This document shows, piece after piece, positions 20,618 through 30,046 of a DNA stretch of 64,000 nucleotides. A program made the position numbers and the translations under genes. The stretch comes from Betaproteobacteria bacterium (GTDB taxonomy: Bacteria > Pseudomonadota > Gammaproteobacteria > Burkholderiales > Burkholderiaceae_C). The DNA is taken from assembly GCA_016868355.1 (NCBI GenBank), contig VGHB01000004.1:105774-169773 (forward strand). The letters run 5' to 3'. The notes below the pieces were generated by a model. That model did no database searches. It was not told where the DNA came from and saw only the letters and a program-made list of their open reading frames with translations. The stretch's first letter is position 1. Every line of letters begins with the position of its first letter.

Positions 20618-21922
20618 ATGACCATCGACGAAACCCGTGCTGCCGTCCATTTCAAGCCGCTCAATGTGGGCCGCTGGATCGTATGGGGCTTGTTTGCCCT
20701 GCTGCTGATCGTGGCCCCCCTGTGGTGGACCAGCGGCTTTGCGCTGACGATGCTGTCACAGATGGGTATCGCCATCATCGCTTGCTTGGCCTACAACATG
20801 ATCCTGGGCCAGGGCGGCATGCTCAGCTTTGGCCATGCGGTCTACAGCGGCTTGGGGTCGTTTCTGGCCATTCACACTCTCAACCTGGCCTCGGCCGGTA
20901 AGTTGTCGATCCCGGTGAGCCTGGTGCCGCTGGTGGGTGGTTTGGCTGGCTTGTTCTTCGCGTTCTTGCTCGGCTATGTGACCACTAAGAAGTCGGGCAC
21001 CACCTTTGCCATGATCACCCTGGGCGTAGGCGAGTTGGTGTGGTCGATGTCCTTGATGCTGCCGGAATTCTTCGGTGGTGAAGGTGGCATTTCAGGCAAT
21101 CGGGTGGTAGGCGATCCCTTCTTGGGCATCACCTTTGGGCCACAGATTCAGGTGTACTACTTGATTGCTGTGTACTGCTACATCACGACGGCGGCCATGT
21201 TCGCGTTCACCCGCACCCCCTTGGGGCGTATCCTCAACGCGGTGCGCGACAACCCCGAGCGCGTGGAGTTTGTGGGCTACAACACCCAGATCGTGCGCTT
21301 CCTGGCTTTCATGGCCTCGGGCTTCTTCGCGGGCATTGCCGGCGGGCTGGCGGCCATCAATTTTGAGCTGGTTACCGGTGAAGTGGTGGGTGCTCATCGT
21401 TCGGGTGCATACCTGCTCTTTGTCTTCCTAGGAGGCGCCACCTTCTTCTTCGGTCCCATCATCGGTGCCATTTTGATGGTGATCGCTCTGGTGCTCTTGT
21501 CCGAGTGGACCAAAGCCTGGCTGCTCTATTTGGGCTTGGTGTTCTTGTTCATGGTGATGTACGCGCCGGGTGGCTTTGCCAGCCTGATCATGATGAACCT
21601 GCGCGTGGCAGCCTTTGGAAAATTGAGGCGGCTGTGGACGTCCTACCTGGCGTTGTTAGGCACTGGCTTGACCGTCTTGGTGGGCGGTGCGGCTATGGTG
21701 GAGATGACCTATCACCTCCAGATGAATGCCGCGATGGGGCCGGACGTCCGCTTCATGGGCGTCAAGTTGGATGCCACCGGGCTGGATGCTTGGTTCGGAG
21801 CGGCATTCACTATGGTTTTGGGCATCGTCTTGTTTGAATTCGCGCGGCGCGCGTTCAGGCAAGAATGGGACCAGACGCAGGAAGAGATCGAGAAGGAAAT
21901 CAAGCGCCGAGAGTCGCTATGA
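20618..21922 (+). CDS. livM: LIV-type ABC transporter permease, LivM family, with C-terminal extension
   Basis: 434 residues. The first 330 match the LivM family: AYNMILGQGGMLSFGHAVYSGLG, FAMITLGVGELVWSMSLMLPEFFGG, and the cytoplasmic coupling segment GRILNAVRDNPERVEFVGYN. The family normally ends near residue 330. Here about 100 residues follow, with two more hydrophobic stretches (around LALLGTGLTVLVGGAAMVE and AAFTMVLGIVLFEFA) and a charged tail with QEEIEKEIKRRE. The role of the extension is unknown. Its stop overlaps the livG start (ATGA). Confidence 0.9.
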   Translation: MTIDETRAAVHFKPLNVGRWIVWGLFALLLIVAPLWWTSGFALTMLSQMGIAIIACLAYNMILGQGGMLSFGHAVYSGLGSFLAIHTLNLASAGKLSIPVSLVPLVGGLAGLFFAFLLGYVTTKKSGTTFAMITLGVGELVWSMSLMLPEFFGGEGGISGNRVVGDPFLGITFGPQIQVYYLIAVYCYITTAAMFAFTRTPLGRILNAVRDNPERVEFVGYNTQIVRFLAFMASGFFAGIAGGLAAINFELVTGEVVGAHRSGAYLLFVFLGGATFFFGPIIGAILMVIALVLLSEWTKAWLLYLGLVFLFMVMYAPGGFASLIMMNLRVAAFGKLRRLWTSYLALLGTGLTVLVGGAAMVEMTYHLQMNAAMGPDVRFMGVKLDATGLDAWFGAAFTMVLGIVLFEFARRAFRQEWDQTQEEIEKEIKRRESL

Positions 21923-22722
21923 GCCAGCAGCACCGCCCATCCCCCAAGGGCTTGGCCCTTGAACTGATCGATATTTACAAAAGCTTTGGCAAGACCGAGA
22001 TCATTCGCGGCGCCAGTTTGAGCGTGGCCCAGGGTGAACGTGTAGCCATCATCGGACCCAATGGGGCCGGCAAAAGCACCTTGTTCAACCTGATCAGTGG
22101 CCGCTTTACCCCGACCCGGGGCGAGATACGGCTGATGGGGCAGCGCATTGACGGGCGCAAGCCGTTTGACATCAACCGACGTGGCCTGGCCCGCAGCTTT
22201 CAGGTGAGCAATCTCTTCACCCGCCTGTCTGCCTTCGAAAATATCCGATGCGCCGTGCTGTGGAGTCTGGGCCATCGCTATGCTTTCTGGCGCTTTTTGG
22301 CCGATCTGGACGATGTGACCGAACGCGTAGACGAGGTCTTGGAGATGATCAAGCTCGACAAGAAGCGCGATCACTTGGCTATGAACCTGACCTACGCCGA
22401 GCAGCGCGCTTTGGAGGTGGGGGTCACAATTGCCGGTGGGTCGCCAGTGATTCTGCTGGACGAGCCCACGGCCGGCATGAGCAAGAGCGAGACCACGCGG
22501 TTTGTGCGCCTGATCCGAGAAGTTACCGAAGGCAGGACGCTGCTGACGGTGGAGCACGACATGGGCGTGGTCTTTGGACTGGCCGACAAGATCGCTGTGC
22601 TTGTGTATGGCGAGGTGATCGCCTTTGACACCCCAGAGCGCGTCCGTGCGGACGCTCGTGTCCAAGAGGCCTACCTGGGTTCGGTCTTGGCCGACCAACA
22701 GGTCGCTTCGGCCGCGGCCTGA
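21919..22722 (+). CDS. livG: LIV-type ABC transporter ATPase, LivG family
   Basis: 267 residues. Walker A GPNGAGKST, Q-loop FQVSNLFTRLS, a degenerate signature LTYAEQRALEVG, Walker B VILLDEPTAGMS and H-loop VEHDMG. The C-terminal helix typical of LivG is present (AYLGSVLADQQ). The degenerate signature is usual for LivG-type subunits. The ATG overlaps the livM stop; a longer open frame to 21865 lies inside livM. With LivF it powers the importer. Confidence 0.93.
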   Translation: MSQQHRPSPKGLALELIDIYKSFGKTEIIRGASLSVAQGERVAIIGPNGAGKSTLFNLISGRFTPTRGEIRLMGQRIDGRKPFDINRRGLARSFQVSNLFTRLSAFENIRCAVLWSLGHRYAFWRFLADLDDVTERVDEVLEMIKLDKKRDHLAMNLTYAEQRALEVGVTIAGGSPVILLDEPTAGMSKSETTRFVRLIREVTEGRTLLTVEHDMGVVFGLADKIAVLVYGEVIAFDTPERVRADARVQEAYLGSVLADQQVASAAA

Positions 22723-22740
22723 ATCTCATCGCGCTGCCCC

Positions 22741-23442
22741 ATGCTCAATGTTGCGAACCTTCATGCCTTCTACGGCAAGAGCCATGTGCTGCATGGTGTG
22801 AATTTCGCTGTCCAGCCTGGCGAGATCATCGGTTTGCTGGGCCGCAACGGTTCGGGCCGCTCCACCACCGTCAAGGCGGTTATGGGCTTGGTCGATGCGC
22901 ATGGGTCGGTGCGATGGAAGGGCCAAGAGCTCATTGGTAACAAGGCCTTTGAGATCGCCCACCGAGGCATCGGCTACGTTCCGGAAAACCGCGATATCTT
23001 CCCCAAGCTGACGGTGCACCAAAACCTGATGCTGGGTTGCAAGGCGGCCAAGCCCGACCCCAAGGCGCGTTGGCAATTCGATGATATGTATGCGCTGTTT
23101 CCCCGCTTGAAGGAGCGCCAGCACACCGAGGCGGGCGTCTTGTCCGGCGGCGAACAGCAGATGTTGACCCTGTGTCGTACGCTGATGGGCGACCCGGATC
23201 TAATCATGATCGACGAACCCACGGAGGGTCTGGCCCCGAAGATCTTGGAATTGGTGGCCGAGTACCTTCGCGAACTCAGGCGCCGTGGGGTTTCGGTGTT
23301 GCTGGTGGAGCAAAAGCTCACGATCGCGCTGGAGGTTTCTGAGCGTTGTCTGGTCATGGGACATGGCCAGATCGTGTTCGAGGGAACGCCCGCGGAGCTG
23401 CGCGACAACCGCTACATCCGCAAGGAATGGCTCGAGGTCTGA
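22741..23442 (+). CDS. livF: LIV-type ABC transporter ATPase, LivF family, with altered Walker A
   Basis: 233 residues. The fold follows LivF: LNVANLHAFYGKSHVLHGV, signature LSGGEQQMLTLCRTL, Walker B LIMIDEPTEGLAP and VLLVEQKL in place of the H-loop His. The Walker A motif reads GRNGSGRST, so the usual Lys is Arg (residue 40, codon CGC at 22858-22860). The rest looks intact and under selection. Either this site has reduced activity and LivG does the hydrolysis, or Arg is tolerated. Last gene of the importer, 92 bases before the beta-oxidation block. Confidence 0.92.
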   Translation: MLNVANLHAFYGKSHVLHGVNFAVQPGEIIGLLGRNGSGRSTTVKAVMGLVDAHGSVRWKGQELIGNKAFEIAHRGIGYVPENRDIFPKLTVHQNLMLGCKAAKPDPKARWQFDDMYALFPRLKERQHTEAGVLSGGEQQMLTLCRTLMGDPDLIMIDEPTEGLAPKILELVAEYLRELRRRGVSVLLVEQKLTIALEVSERCLVMGHGQIVFEGTPAELRDNRYIRKEWLEV

Positions 23443-23534
23443 GCCGCCTAGAATAGAACGAGCATGCCGTTTTCGCGGCGCGGCTTGAACATCATTTCCC
23501 GCCCCATCCCAACGTCCACAAGGAGACCCGCCCG
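23443..23534 (+). promoter_or_regulatory. Possible promoter before the beta-oxidation block
   Basis: A TAGAAT at 23449-23454 resembles a -10 element, without a good -35. The Shine-Dalgarno AAGGAGA stands just before the ATG at 23535. The spacing suggests the degradation genes can be read separately from the importer, though no terminator is visible here. Confidence 0.3.
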
Positions 23535-25628
23535 ATGAGCGCAAGCTACGAGGTGCGCGGCGCCGTTGCCGTCATCACCCTGAACAACCCACCGGTCAAT
23601 GGTCTGGGCATGGTCACCCGTTCGGCCATCGCTGCCGGCATTGAGCAGGCGGTAGCTGACGCTTGCGTAAAGGCTATCGTCATCACAGGGGCCGGCAAGG
23701 CGTTTTCCGGTGGTGCGGACATACGAGAGTTCGGCTCACCCAAGGCAACTCAAGAGCCTAATTTGCTCAGCCTGATTCGCCTGTGCGAGAACACGCCCAA
23801 GCCAGTGTTGGCGGCCATCCACACCGTCTGCATGGGCGGGGGACTGGAGTTGGCGTTGGGTTGCCACTACCGCGTGGCCTCGCCCGGTGCACAGATCGCA
23901 TTGCCCGAGGTGAAACTGGGCTTGGTCCCTGGGGCTGGTGGCACGCAGCGCCTGCCCAGGGTGTTGGGGTTGGAAACCGCCCTGAACATGATTGTCAAGG
24001 GTGACCCGGTCAAGAGCGAAGTGTTGGCGGCTTTGCCGGGTCAGAAGTTGTTTGATCGGGTGATCGAGGGTGACCTCCTCACTGGCGCCTGTTCCTATGC
24101 GCTGGAAGTGGCCGACATCCGTCCGCTGCCGTTGGTTCGCAACCTCAAGGCGGCGCACCCTCAAGGCGACGCCTACTTTGCCTTTGCGCGCAACACGGTA
24201 GGCGCAGTTGCTAAACACTTTCCCGCTCCGCAAAAGTGTGTGGATTGCGTGGAAGCCGCGACCAAGCTGGACATTGAGGAGGGCCTGCTCTTGGAGCGTG
24301 GGCATTTCCTGTCCCTGATGATGACGCCCGAGTCCAAGGCCTTGCGCCATGCGTTCTTTGGGGAACGCGCTGCCAGCAAGATCCCTGATGTGCTCGAAGA
24401 TACGCCGCTGCGTCCGGTGGCCACCGTGGGTGTGATCGGTGCCGGCACCATGGGCGGCGGAATTTCCATGAATTTTCTGAATGCCGGCATCCCAGTGACC
24501 ATCTTGGAGACCCAGCAGGCGGCACTGGACCGTGGCGTGGCCACCATCCGCAAGAACTATGAGGCACAGGTCAAAAAGGGCAAGCTCAAGCTTGAGAAGT
24601 GCGAGGAGCGCATGGCCTTGCTCAAGACCACCCTGAGCTACGACGACCTGAAGGCCTGTGACCTCATCATTGAAGCGGTATTCGAAGAAATTGGCGTCAA
24701 GCAGGTGGTGTTTGAGCGGCTCGATGCGATAGCCAAACCTGGGGCAATTCTGGCCTCCAACACCTCGACCCTGGACGTTGACAAGATTGCCTCGTTCACG
24801 CGGCGGCCGCAAGACGTGGTCGGCATGCACTTTTTCAGCCCTGCCAATGTGATGAAGCTCTTGGAGGTGGTTCGGGGGCGAGCCACGGCCCACGACGTGC
24901 TGGCCACGGTGATGAAGGTGGCCAAGACGATCAAGAAAACGGCTGTGGTGTCGGGTGTGTGTGACGGCTTTATCGGCAATCGAATGATCGAGCAATACAG
25001 TCGTCAAGCCGGTTTTTTGCTGGAGGAGGGTTGTACCCCGGCCCAGGTCGACAAGGCGGTTGAAAAGTTCGGCTTTGCCATGGGCCCCTTCCGCATGGGT
25101 GACCTGGCAGGCAACGACATCGGCTGGGCCATTCGCAAGCGCCGCTACCTGGAAAAGCCCCAAATGCGCTACAGCAAGACAGCGGACCTGCTCTGTGAGA
25201 AGGGTCGCTACGGGCAAAAGACCGGGGCTGGTTGGTACGACTACGCGCTCGGCAAGCGCGATGCCATCCCATCAGCCGAGGTGGTCAAGATGATCGAGGA
25301 CCACCGCAGAGCACTGCGCATCACGCCGCGCCGAATTCCCGATGAGGAAATTGTTCATCGCCTGGTGTATTCGCTGGTCAACGAGGCGGCCAAGATCCTG
25401 GAAGAGGGTATTGCCAACAAGGCCAGCGATGTGGATATGGTCTACCTCACGGGCTACGGCTTCCCCCTGTGGCGCGGCGGCCCGCTGTGCTACGCCGACA
25501 CCCAGGGGCTGTTCAATGTGGTGCAGGCCATGAAGCGGTTTGCCCGAAACCCCCACGACGATGCCGATTTCTGGCAACCCGCACCGTTGTTGACCAAGCT
25601 CGCAGCCGAAGGCAAGACCTTCAGTTAA
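23535..25628 (+). CDS. Enoyl-CoA hydratase / 3-hydroxyacyl-CoA dehydrogenase, FadB/FadJ type
   Basis: 697 residues. An N-terminal crotonase domain (about 1-190) carries [14 protein letters not shown] and [19 protein letters not shown], including the catalytic Glu. A Rossmann domain starts near residue 296 with [13 protein letters not shown]. The 3-hydroxyacyl-CoA dehydrogenase region has [17 protein letters not shown] and a duplicated C-terminal domain ending with [15 protein letters not shown]. It performs hydration and oxidation in beta-oxidation. The length and the crotonase-first order match bifunctional bacterial and peroxisomal enzymes, and the fused pair is shorter than E. coli FadB (729). 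Followed by its thiolase partner 34 bases on. Confidence 0.92.
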   Translation: MSASYEVRGAVAVITLNNPPVNGLGMVTRSAIAAGIEQAVADACVKAIVITGAGKAFSGGADIREFGSPKATQEPNLLSLIRLCENTPKPVLAAIHTVCMGGGLELALGCHYRVASPGAQIALPEVKLGLVPGAGGTQRLPRVLGLETALNMIVKGDPVKSEVLAALPGQKLFDRVIEGDLLTGACSYALEVADIRPLPLVRNLKAAHPQGDAYFAFARNTVGAVAKHFPAPQKCVDCVEAATKLDIEEGLLLERGHFLSLMMTPESKALRHAFFGERAASKIPDVLEDTPLRPVATVGVIGAGTMGGGISMNFLNAGIPVTILETQQAALDRGVATIRKNYEAQVKKGKLKLEKCEERMALLKTTLSYDDLKACDLIIEAVFEEIGVKQVVFERLDAIAKPGAILASNTSTLDVDKIASFTRRPQDVVGMHFFSPANVMKLLEVVRGRATAHDVLATVMKVAKTIKKTAVVSGVCDGFIGNRMIEQYSRQAGFLLEEGCTPAQVDKAVEKFGFAMGPFRMGDLAGNDIGWAIRKRRYLEKPQMRYSKTADLLCEKGRYGQKTGAGWYDYALGKRDAIPSAEVVKMIEDHRRALRITPRRIPDEEIVHRLVYSLVNEAAKILEEGIANKASDVDMVYLTGYGFPLWRGGPLCYADTQGLFNVVQAMKRFARNPHDDADFWQPAPLLTKLAAEGKTFS

Positions 25629-25662
25629 GCCGCCAACCGCACTGAACACCAGGATCACCACG

Positions 25663-26838
25663 ATGAGCAATGCACTGATCGTTTCAACCGCCCGTACCCC
25701 ATTGGCCAAGAGCTGGAAGGGTGCCTTCAATATGACTCATGGAGCCACCTTGGGTGGGCACGCTGTGCAGCACGCCATCTCCCGCGCAGGTCTTGAGGCC
25801 GCAGCTGTGGAAGACGTGCTGATGGGCTGTGCCAACCCTGAAGGCGCCACGGGAGCGAATATTGCAAGGCAAATTGCATTGACGGCGGGCTGCCCGGTCA
25901 CCGTCTCGGGGATGACCGTCAACCGTTTTTGCTCATCGGGGCTGCAGACCATTGCGCTGGCAGCTCAACGCATCATCGCGGGCGAAGGTGATGTCTATGT
26001 GGCCGGGGGAGTGGAGAGCATCTCCTGCGTTCAGCAGGAAATGAACCAGCACATGCTGCGTGATCCGGCCTTGTTTGCACAAAAACCTGAGATCTACTGG
26101 AACATGCTGCAAACCGCCGAGCAGGTGGCCAAGCGCTACGGTGTCACTCGTCAGGCCATGGATGAGTACGGTGCGGCCAGCCAGCAAAAGGCCTGTGCGG
26201 CGCAGGCGGGTGGCAGGTTTGACGACGAAATTGCCCCGATCACCGTGACAGCGGGCGTGGCCGACCCTGTGCGCGGCATGACAGCGCAGGCAGTGACGGT
26301 CAGTAAAGACGAGGGTACTCGTGAAGGCACCACCGCAGAAGGCATCAGCGGTATTCGCCCGGCCATTCCTGGTGGGGTGATCGCAGCCGGTAATGCCAGC
26401 CAGTTCTCAGACGGCGCCGGGGCCTGTGTGGTGGTCAGCGAGGCGTATGCGCAGCGGCACCACCTCAAGCCCTTGGGCCGCTTCCTCGGTTTTGCAGTGG
26501 CGGGCTGCGAGCCCGATGAGATGGGTATCGGGCCGGTGTTTGCCGTTCCGAGAGTCCTGCAACGATTGGGCCTTTCGATGCAGGATATCGACCTGTGGGA
26601 ACTCAATGAAGCATTTGCGGTTCAGGTGCTGTACTGCCGAGACAAGTTGGGCATCCCGTCGGACCGACTGAATATCAATGGTGGTGCGATTGCCCTGGGG
26701 CACCCCTACGGCGTCTCGGGCCAGCGTTTGACGGGCCATGCCCTCATCGAAGGTCGACGCCGGGGCGCCAAGCGGGTGTGCGTGACCATGTGCGTCGGCG
26801 GCGGTATGGGCGCTGCAGGTGTGTTTGAGGTTCTGTGA
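25663..26838 (+). CDS. Acetyl-CoA C-acyltransferase (thiolase)
   Basis: 391 residues. Thiolase fold with nucleophile Cys90 in [10 protein letters not shown], the His in [11 protein letters not shown] and the second Cys in [13 protein letters not shown]. It cleaves 3-oxoacyl-CoA, or condenses two acyl-CoAs in reverse. The adjoining multifunctional hydratase/dehydrogenase indicates a degradative role of FadA type. The start follows a Shine-Dalgarno-poor but well spaced leader. Biosynthetic acetyl-CoA acetyltransferase PhaA is an alternative, less likely in this context. Confidence 0.92.
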   Translation: MSNALIVSTARTPLAKSWKGAFNMTHGATLGGHAVQHAISRAGLEAAAVEDVLMGCANPEGATGANIARQIALTAGCPVTVSGMTVNRFCSSGLQTIALAAQRIIAGEGDVYVAGGVESISCVQQEMNQHMLRDPALFAQKPEIYWNMLQTAEQVAKRYGVTRQAMDEYGAASQQKACAAQAGGRFDDEIAPITVTAGVADPVRGMTAQAVTVSKDEGTREGTTAEGISGIRPAIPGGVIAAGNASQFSDGAGACVVVSEAYAQRHHLKPLGRFLGFAVAGCEPDEMGIGPVFAVPRVLQRLGLSMQDIDLWELNEAFAVQVLYCRDKLGIPSDRLNINGGAIALGHPYGVSGQRLTGHALIEGRRRGAKRVCVTMCVGGGMGAAGVFEVL

Positions 26839-26904
26839 ACCGGTTGACGGCGCGCCGTACGCTGGGAGTACCCCTGTGCGGCAAGCTTTGTTTGGCAAGT
26901 TGAG

Positions 26905-28746
26905 ATGCGTGCAACCGTCGATTTCTTGCTCCACGATTGGCTGAAGGTTCAAACGCTCACCGAGCGTGAACGCTTCGCCGACCACAGCCGCGAAACCTTC
27001 AGCCAAGTACTGGACACCTGTGAACGTATCGCACGCGAAAAGTACGCGCCTTTCAACCGCTTGGTCGACACTGAAGAACCTCGCTTCGATGGTCAGAGGG
27101 TGATCCTGCCCCAGGCCACCCAGGATGCCTGGGACGCCTACGCTGCCAGCGGCATGCTCGGCGCAGCCCAGGATTACTCCATTGGAGGGATGCAACTTCC
27201 CTACACAGTGGAAGCTGCGGCCAACGCGTTCTTTGCCAAGGCGTCGGTGAGTATCGGGGCGAGCCTGCTCAGTGTGGGCAACGCCAACCTGCTCATGGCA
27301 CACGGCACACCGCTGCAGCAGCGGGTGTTTGCACAGCATGAGTTTAGCGGCCGCTTCTCGGGCACCATGTGCCTGAGTGAACCCCAGGCGGGATCGAGCC
27401 TGTCGGATGTGGCCACCCGCGCGACACCAGACGGCCCCGACTTTGAGGCCGATCCCTTAGGGCCCCGCTACCGCCTGCGTGGCAACAAGATGTGGATCAG
27501 CGCTGGAGAGCACGAGCTCACCGAAAACATCATCCACCTGGTGCTGGCCAAGATTCCCGGGCCCGATGGCCAGATGCCGCCGGGGGTGAAAGGCATTTCA
27601 CTGTTCATCGTGCCCAAGAAGTTGGTCGATGAATCGGGTGAACTCACCGGTGAGCGCAACGACGTTGCGCTGGCAGGTCTGAACCACAAGTGTGGCTGGC
27701 GCGGTACCACCAATACGCTGCTCAATTTCGGCGAAGGGCGTTTTCCGGTTCGTGCTGCTGTCGGGTCGGCAGGCTTGGACGGCCAGGGCGCCGGCGCGAT
27801 TGGCTACCGGGTAGGTGTGCCCGGAGAAGGCTTGCGCTATATGTTCCACATGATGAACGAGGCCCGGATCGGCGTGGGTATGGCCGCAGCGATGCTGGGT
27901 ATGGCCGGCTATGAGGCGTCTTTGGCCTATGCGCGCCAGCGCCCGCAGGGCCGTTCGGTGGGCCCTGCTGGTAAAGACCCCCAACAAGCCCAGATCCCAA
28001 TCATTGAGCATGCCGATGTCAAGCGGATGCTGTTGGCACAGAAAGCCTATTGCGAGGGTGCCCTGGCTTTGGAGCTGTATTGCGCGCGCTTGGTCGATGA
28101 GTTGCACACCGCAACGCCTGCCGCTCGCAACGAGGCACGCCTGCTCCTGGAGGTGCTCACGCCCATTGCCAAGAGTTGGCCCAGCGAGTGGTGTCTGGAG
28201 GCCAACAGCTTGGCCATTCAGATACACGGCGGCTATGGCTACACGCGTGACTTTCCGGTGGAACAGTATTGGCGCGACAACCGCCTCAACATGATCCACG
28301 AGGGCACTCACGGCATCCAGGCTCTTGATCTATTGGGCCGCAAGGTGGTGATGGAAGGCGGCGCTGGGCTCAAGCTGGTGGCCGGCCGGGTCAACATCAC
28401 GGTGCAGCAGGCGCTACAGCAACCGGGGCTGGCCTTGCAGGCCGAGCAACTTGCTCAGGCCTTGCAGCAGCTCAGCGCAGCCACCAAAGCGGCGTGGGCC
28501 ACAGGCGTGGCTGAAGAGGCTCTGGCCAATGCAACCCCGTATTTGCAGGCCTGTGGCCATGTTGTTTTGGGCTGGATCTGGTTGGATGTGGCGCTTTGCG
28601 CCGCATCCGAGTCGCCCCAGCACCGGGGTTTGCAGGCGGCCCAGCGATACTTCTTCGAATACGAATTGCCCAAGATCGGCCCTTGGCTGCAGGTGGTCGC
28701 GTCGCGCCAAGATGTGTGCCGCACCATGCAAGACGAGTGGTTCTGA
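26905..28746 (+). CDS. Acyl-CoA dehydrogenase with C-terminal extension
   Basis: 613 residues. FAD-dependent dehydrogenase catalysing the first step of beta-oxidation. The FAD-binding motif is MCLSEPQAGSSLSDV, the substrate region GYGYTRDFPVEQYWRDNRLNMIHEGTHGIQ carries the likely catalytic Glu, and LDLLGRK closes the core. About 130 further residues match the extra C-terminal helical domain of the longer acyl-CoA dehydrogenases (about 600 residues). The N-terminal domain starts near residue 30. Substrate chain length cannot be judged. It lies between the thiolase and an SDR, all in the same direction. Confidence 0.92.
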   Translation: MRATVDFLLHDWLKVQTLTERERFADHSRETFSQVLDTCERIAREKYAPFNRLVDTEEPRFDGQRVILPQATQDAWDAYAASGMLGAAQDYSIGGMQLPYTVEAAANAFFAKASVSIGASLLSVGNANLLMAHGTPLQQRVFAQHEFSGRFSGTMCLSEPQAGSSLSDVATRATPDGPDFEADPLGPRYRLRGNKMWISAGEHELTENIIHLVLAKIPGPDGQMPPGVKGISLFIVPKKLVDESGELTGERNDVALAGLNHKCGWRGTTNTLLNFGEGRFPVRAAVGSAGLDGQGAGAIGYRVGVPGEGLRYMFHMMNEARIGVGMAAAMLGMAGYEASLAYARQRPQGRSVGPAGKDPQQAQIPIIEHADVKRMLLAQKAYCEGALALELYCARLVDELHTATPAARNEARLLLEVLTPIAKSWPSEWCLEANSLAIQIHGGYGYTRDFPVEQYWRDNRLNMIHEGTHGIQALDLLGRKVVMEGGAGLKLVAGRVNITVQQALQQPGLALQAEQLAQALQQLSAATKAAWATGVAEEALANATPYLQACGHVVLGWIWLDVALCAASESPQHRGLQAAQRYFFEYELPKIGPWLQVVASRQDVCRTMQDEWF

Positions 28747-28767
28747 GATCCCAGGAGGCCCAAGCCC

Positions 28768-29556
28768 ATGAGCACGCCCATTCAACAGTTGTTCAATCTC
28801 AACGGCCAGGTGGCCTTGGTTACGGGCGGATCTCGCGGTTTGGGGCTGCAGATCGCCGAAAGCCTCGGTGAGGCCGGGGCGCGGGTGATGCTCACATCAC
28901 GCAAGGCTGCGGACTTGCAAGAGGCGGCCGCCGACCTGGCTGCCAAGGGTATCGACGCCCGCTGGGTGGCCGCTGATGCGAGTGACCCCGACCAGGTGCA
29001 ACGCGTGGTCCGTGAGACGCTAGAGCGCCTGGGCCCCATAGACATTCTGGTCAACAACGCGGGGGCCACTTGGGGTGCACCGGCCGAGGACTATCCCTTG
29101 GAGGCCTGGGACAAGGTCATGAACCTCAATGTGCGCAGCGTATTCCTGTTCTCGCAAACCGTGGGCAAGGCCAGCATGATCCCTCGCCGCAAGGGACGAA
29201 TTATCAACGTCGCTTCCATTGCGGGTTTGGCAGGGTCGGCGCATGTCAAGTTCATAGCCTATGGCACGAGCAAGGGTGCGGTGGTGAACCTGACGCGCAC
29301 ACTGGCAGCCGAGTGGGGCAGCTATGGCATCACCGTCAACGCCTTGGCGCCAGGCTTTTTCCCCAGCAAGATGACCAGGGGTACGCTGGAACACTTTGGT
29401 GTGGACACCTTGTCGGCTGCAGCTCCGCTCAAGCGCATCGGCGATGACGATGATCTCAAGGGCGCCGCGCTTTTGTTCGCGAGCGCAGCGGGCAAGCACA
29501 TCACTGGACAGATCCTGGCTGTTGATGGCGGTGTGTCGGCGGTCAACGGCGGCTGA
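28768..29556 (+). CDS. Short-chain dehydrogenase/reductase
   Basis: 262 residues, classical SDR. Cofactor motif TGGSRGLG (about residue 19), NNAGATWG, the catalytic Ser in NVASIAG, and Tyr-Lys in AYGTSKG. The Arg after the first motif (TSRKA) suggests NADP. Closest in character to 3-oxoacyl reductases of the FabG/RhlG kind. In this cluster it probably acts on a hydroxy- or oxoacyl-CoA intermediate, which is inference. A good Shine-Dalgarno (AGGAGG) precedes the ATG. Confidence 0.9.
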   Translation: MSTPIQQLFNLNGQVALVTGGSRGLGLQIAESLGEAGARVMLTSRKAADLQEAAADLAAKGIDARWVAADASDPDQVQRVVRETLERLGPIDILVNNAGATWGAPAEDYPLEAWDKVMNLNVRSVFLFSQTVGKASMIPRRKGRIINVASIAGLAGSAHVKFIAYGTSKGAVVNLTRTLAAEWGSYGITVNALAPGFFPSKMTRGTLEHFGVDTLSAAAPLKRIGDDDDLKGAALLFASAAGKHITGQILAVDGGVSAVNGG

Positions 29557-29563
29557 GACCAGG

Positions 29564-30046
29564 ATGAGCACAACACCGGCCTCCGATGCAGCACCTTTGG
29601 CCATGCCGGCTTCCACCCAGGTTCCATTTGCTGATTTCATCGGCCTTCGACTGGTGCGTATGCATGGCGGGGAGGCTGAATCGGCGCTGCCGATGAAGCC
29701 TGAGCTTCTGAACACGTGGCAGGTGGCCCACGGAGGTGTGACGATGACCCTTTTGGACGTCACGATGGCGCACGCAGCGCGCAGCCTGAATATGAAGGGG
29801 CAAGATAAGGGCCCTGGGGTGGTGACCGTGGAAATGAAGACCACCTTCATGCGCCCAGGGGAGGGCACGCTCGTGTGCCGTGCCCGTGTGCTTCACCGCA
29901 GCAGTACCATGGCTTACACCGAAGGGTCGGTCTACGGTGCCAACGGCTTGCTGTGTGCGCATGCCACGGGTACTTTCAAGTATCTTCGTGCGCTGCCAGC
30001 CTCCAGCGGTTTTCGTGTTTTGCCGCAAAAGGACGGCCAGGAATGA
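29564..30046 (+). CDS. PaaI-type hotdog thioesterase
   Basis: 160 residues. Hotdog fold with the motif AHGGVTMTLLDVTMAHAAR; family members use an Asp in this helix to hydrolyse acyl- or aroyl-CoA esters. The sequence VTVEMKTTFMRPGEGTLVCRARVLHRSSTMAYTEG follows the PaaI pattern. The ATG comes seven bases after the preceding SDR; a longer open frame to 29396 lies inside that SDR and is rejected. The stop overlaps the next gene by four bases. Confidence 0.9.
   Translation: MSTTPASDAAPLAMPASTQVPFADFIGLRLVRMHGGEAESALPMKPELLNTWQVAHGGVTMTLLDVTMAHAARSLNMKGQDKGPGVVTVEMKTTFMRPGEGTLVCRARVLHRSSTMAYTEGSVYGANGLLCAHATGTFKYLRALPASSGFRVLPQKDGQE

Noticed and set aside
23736..25217. 493-codon open frame on the minus strand
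   Set aside because: Lies wholly antisense to the hydratase/dehydrogenase gene; its translation has no family character and such frames are common in high-GC DNA.
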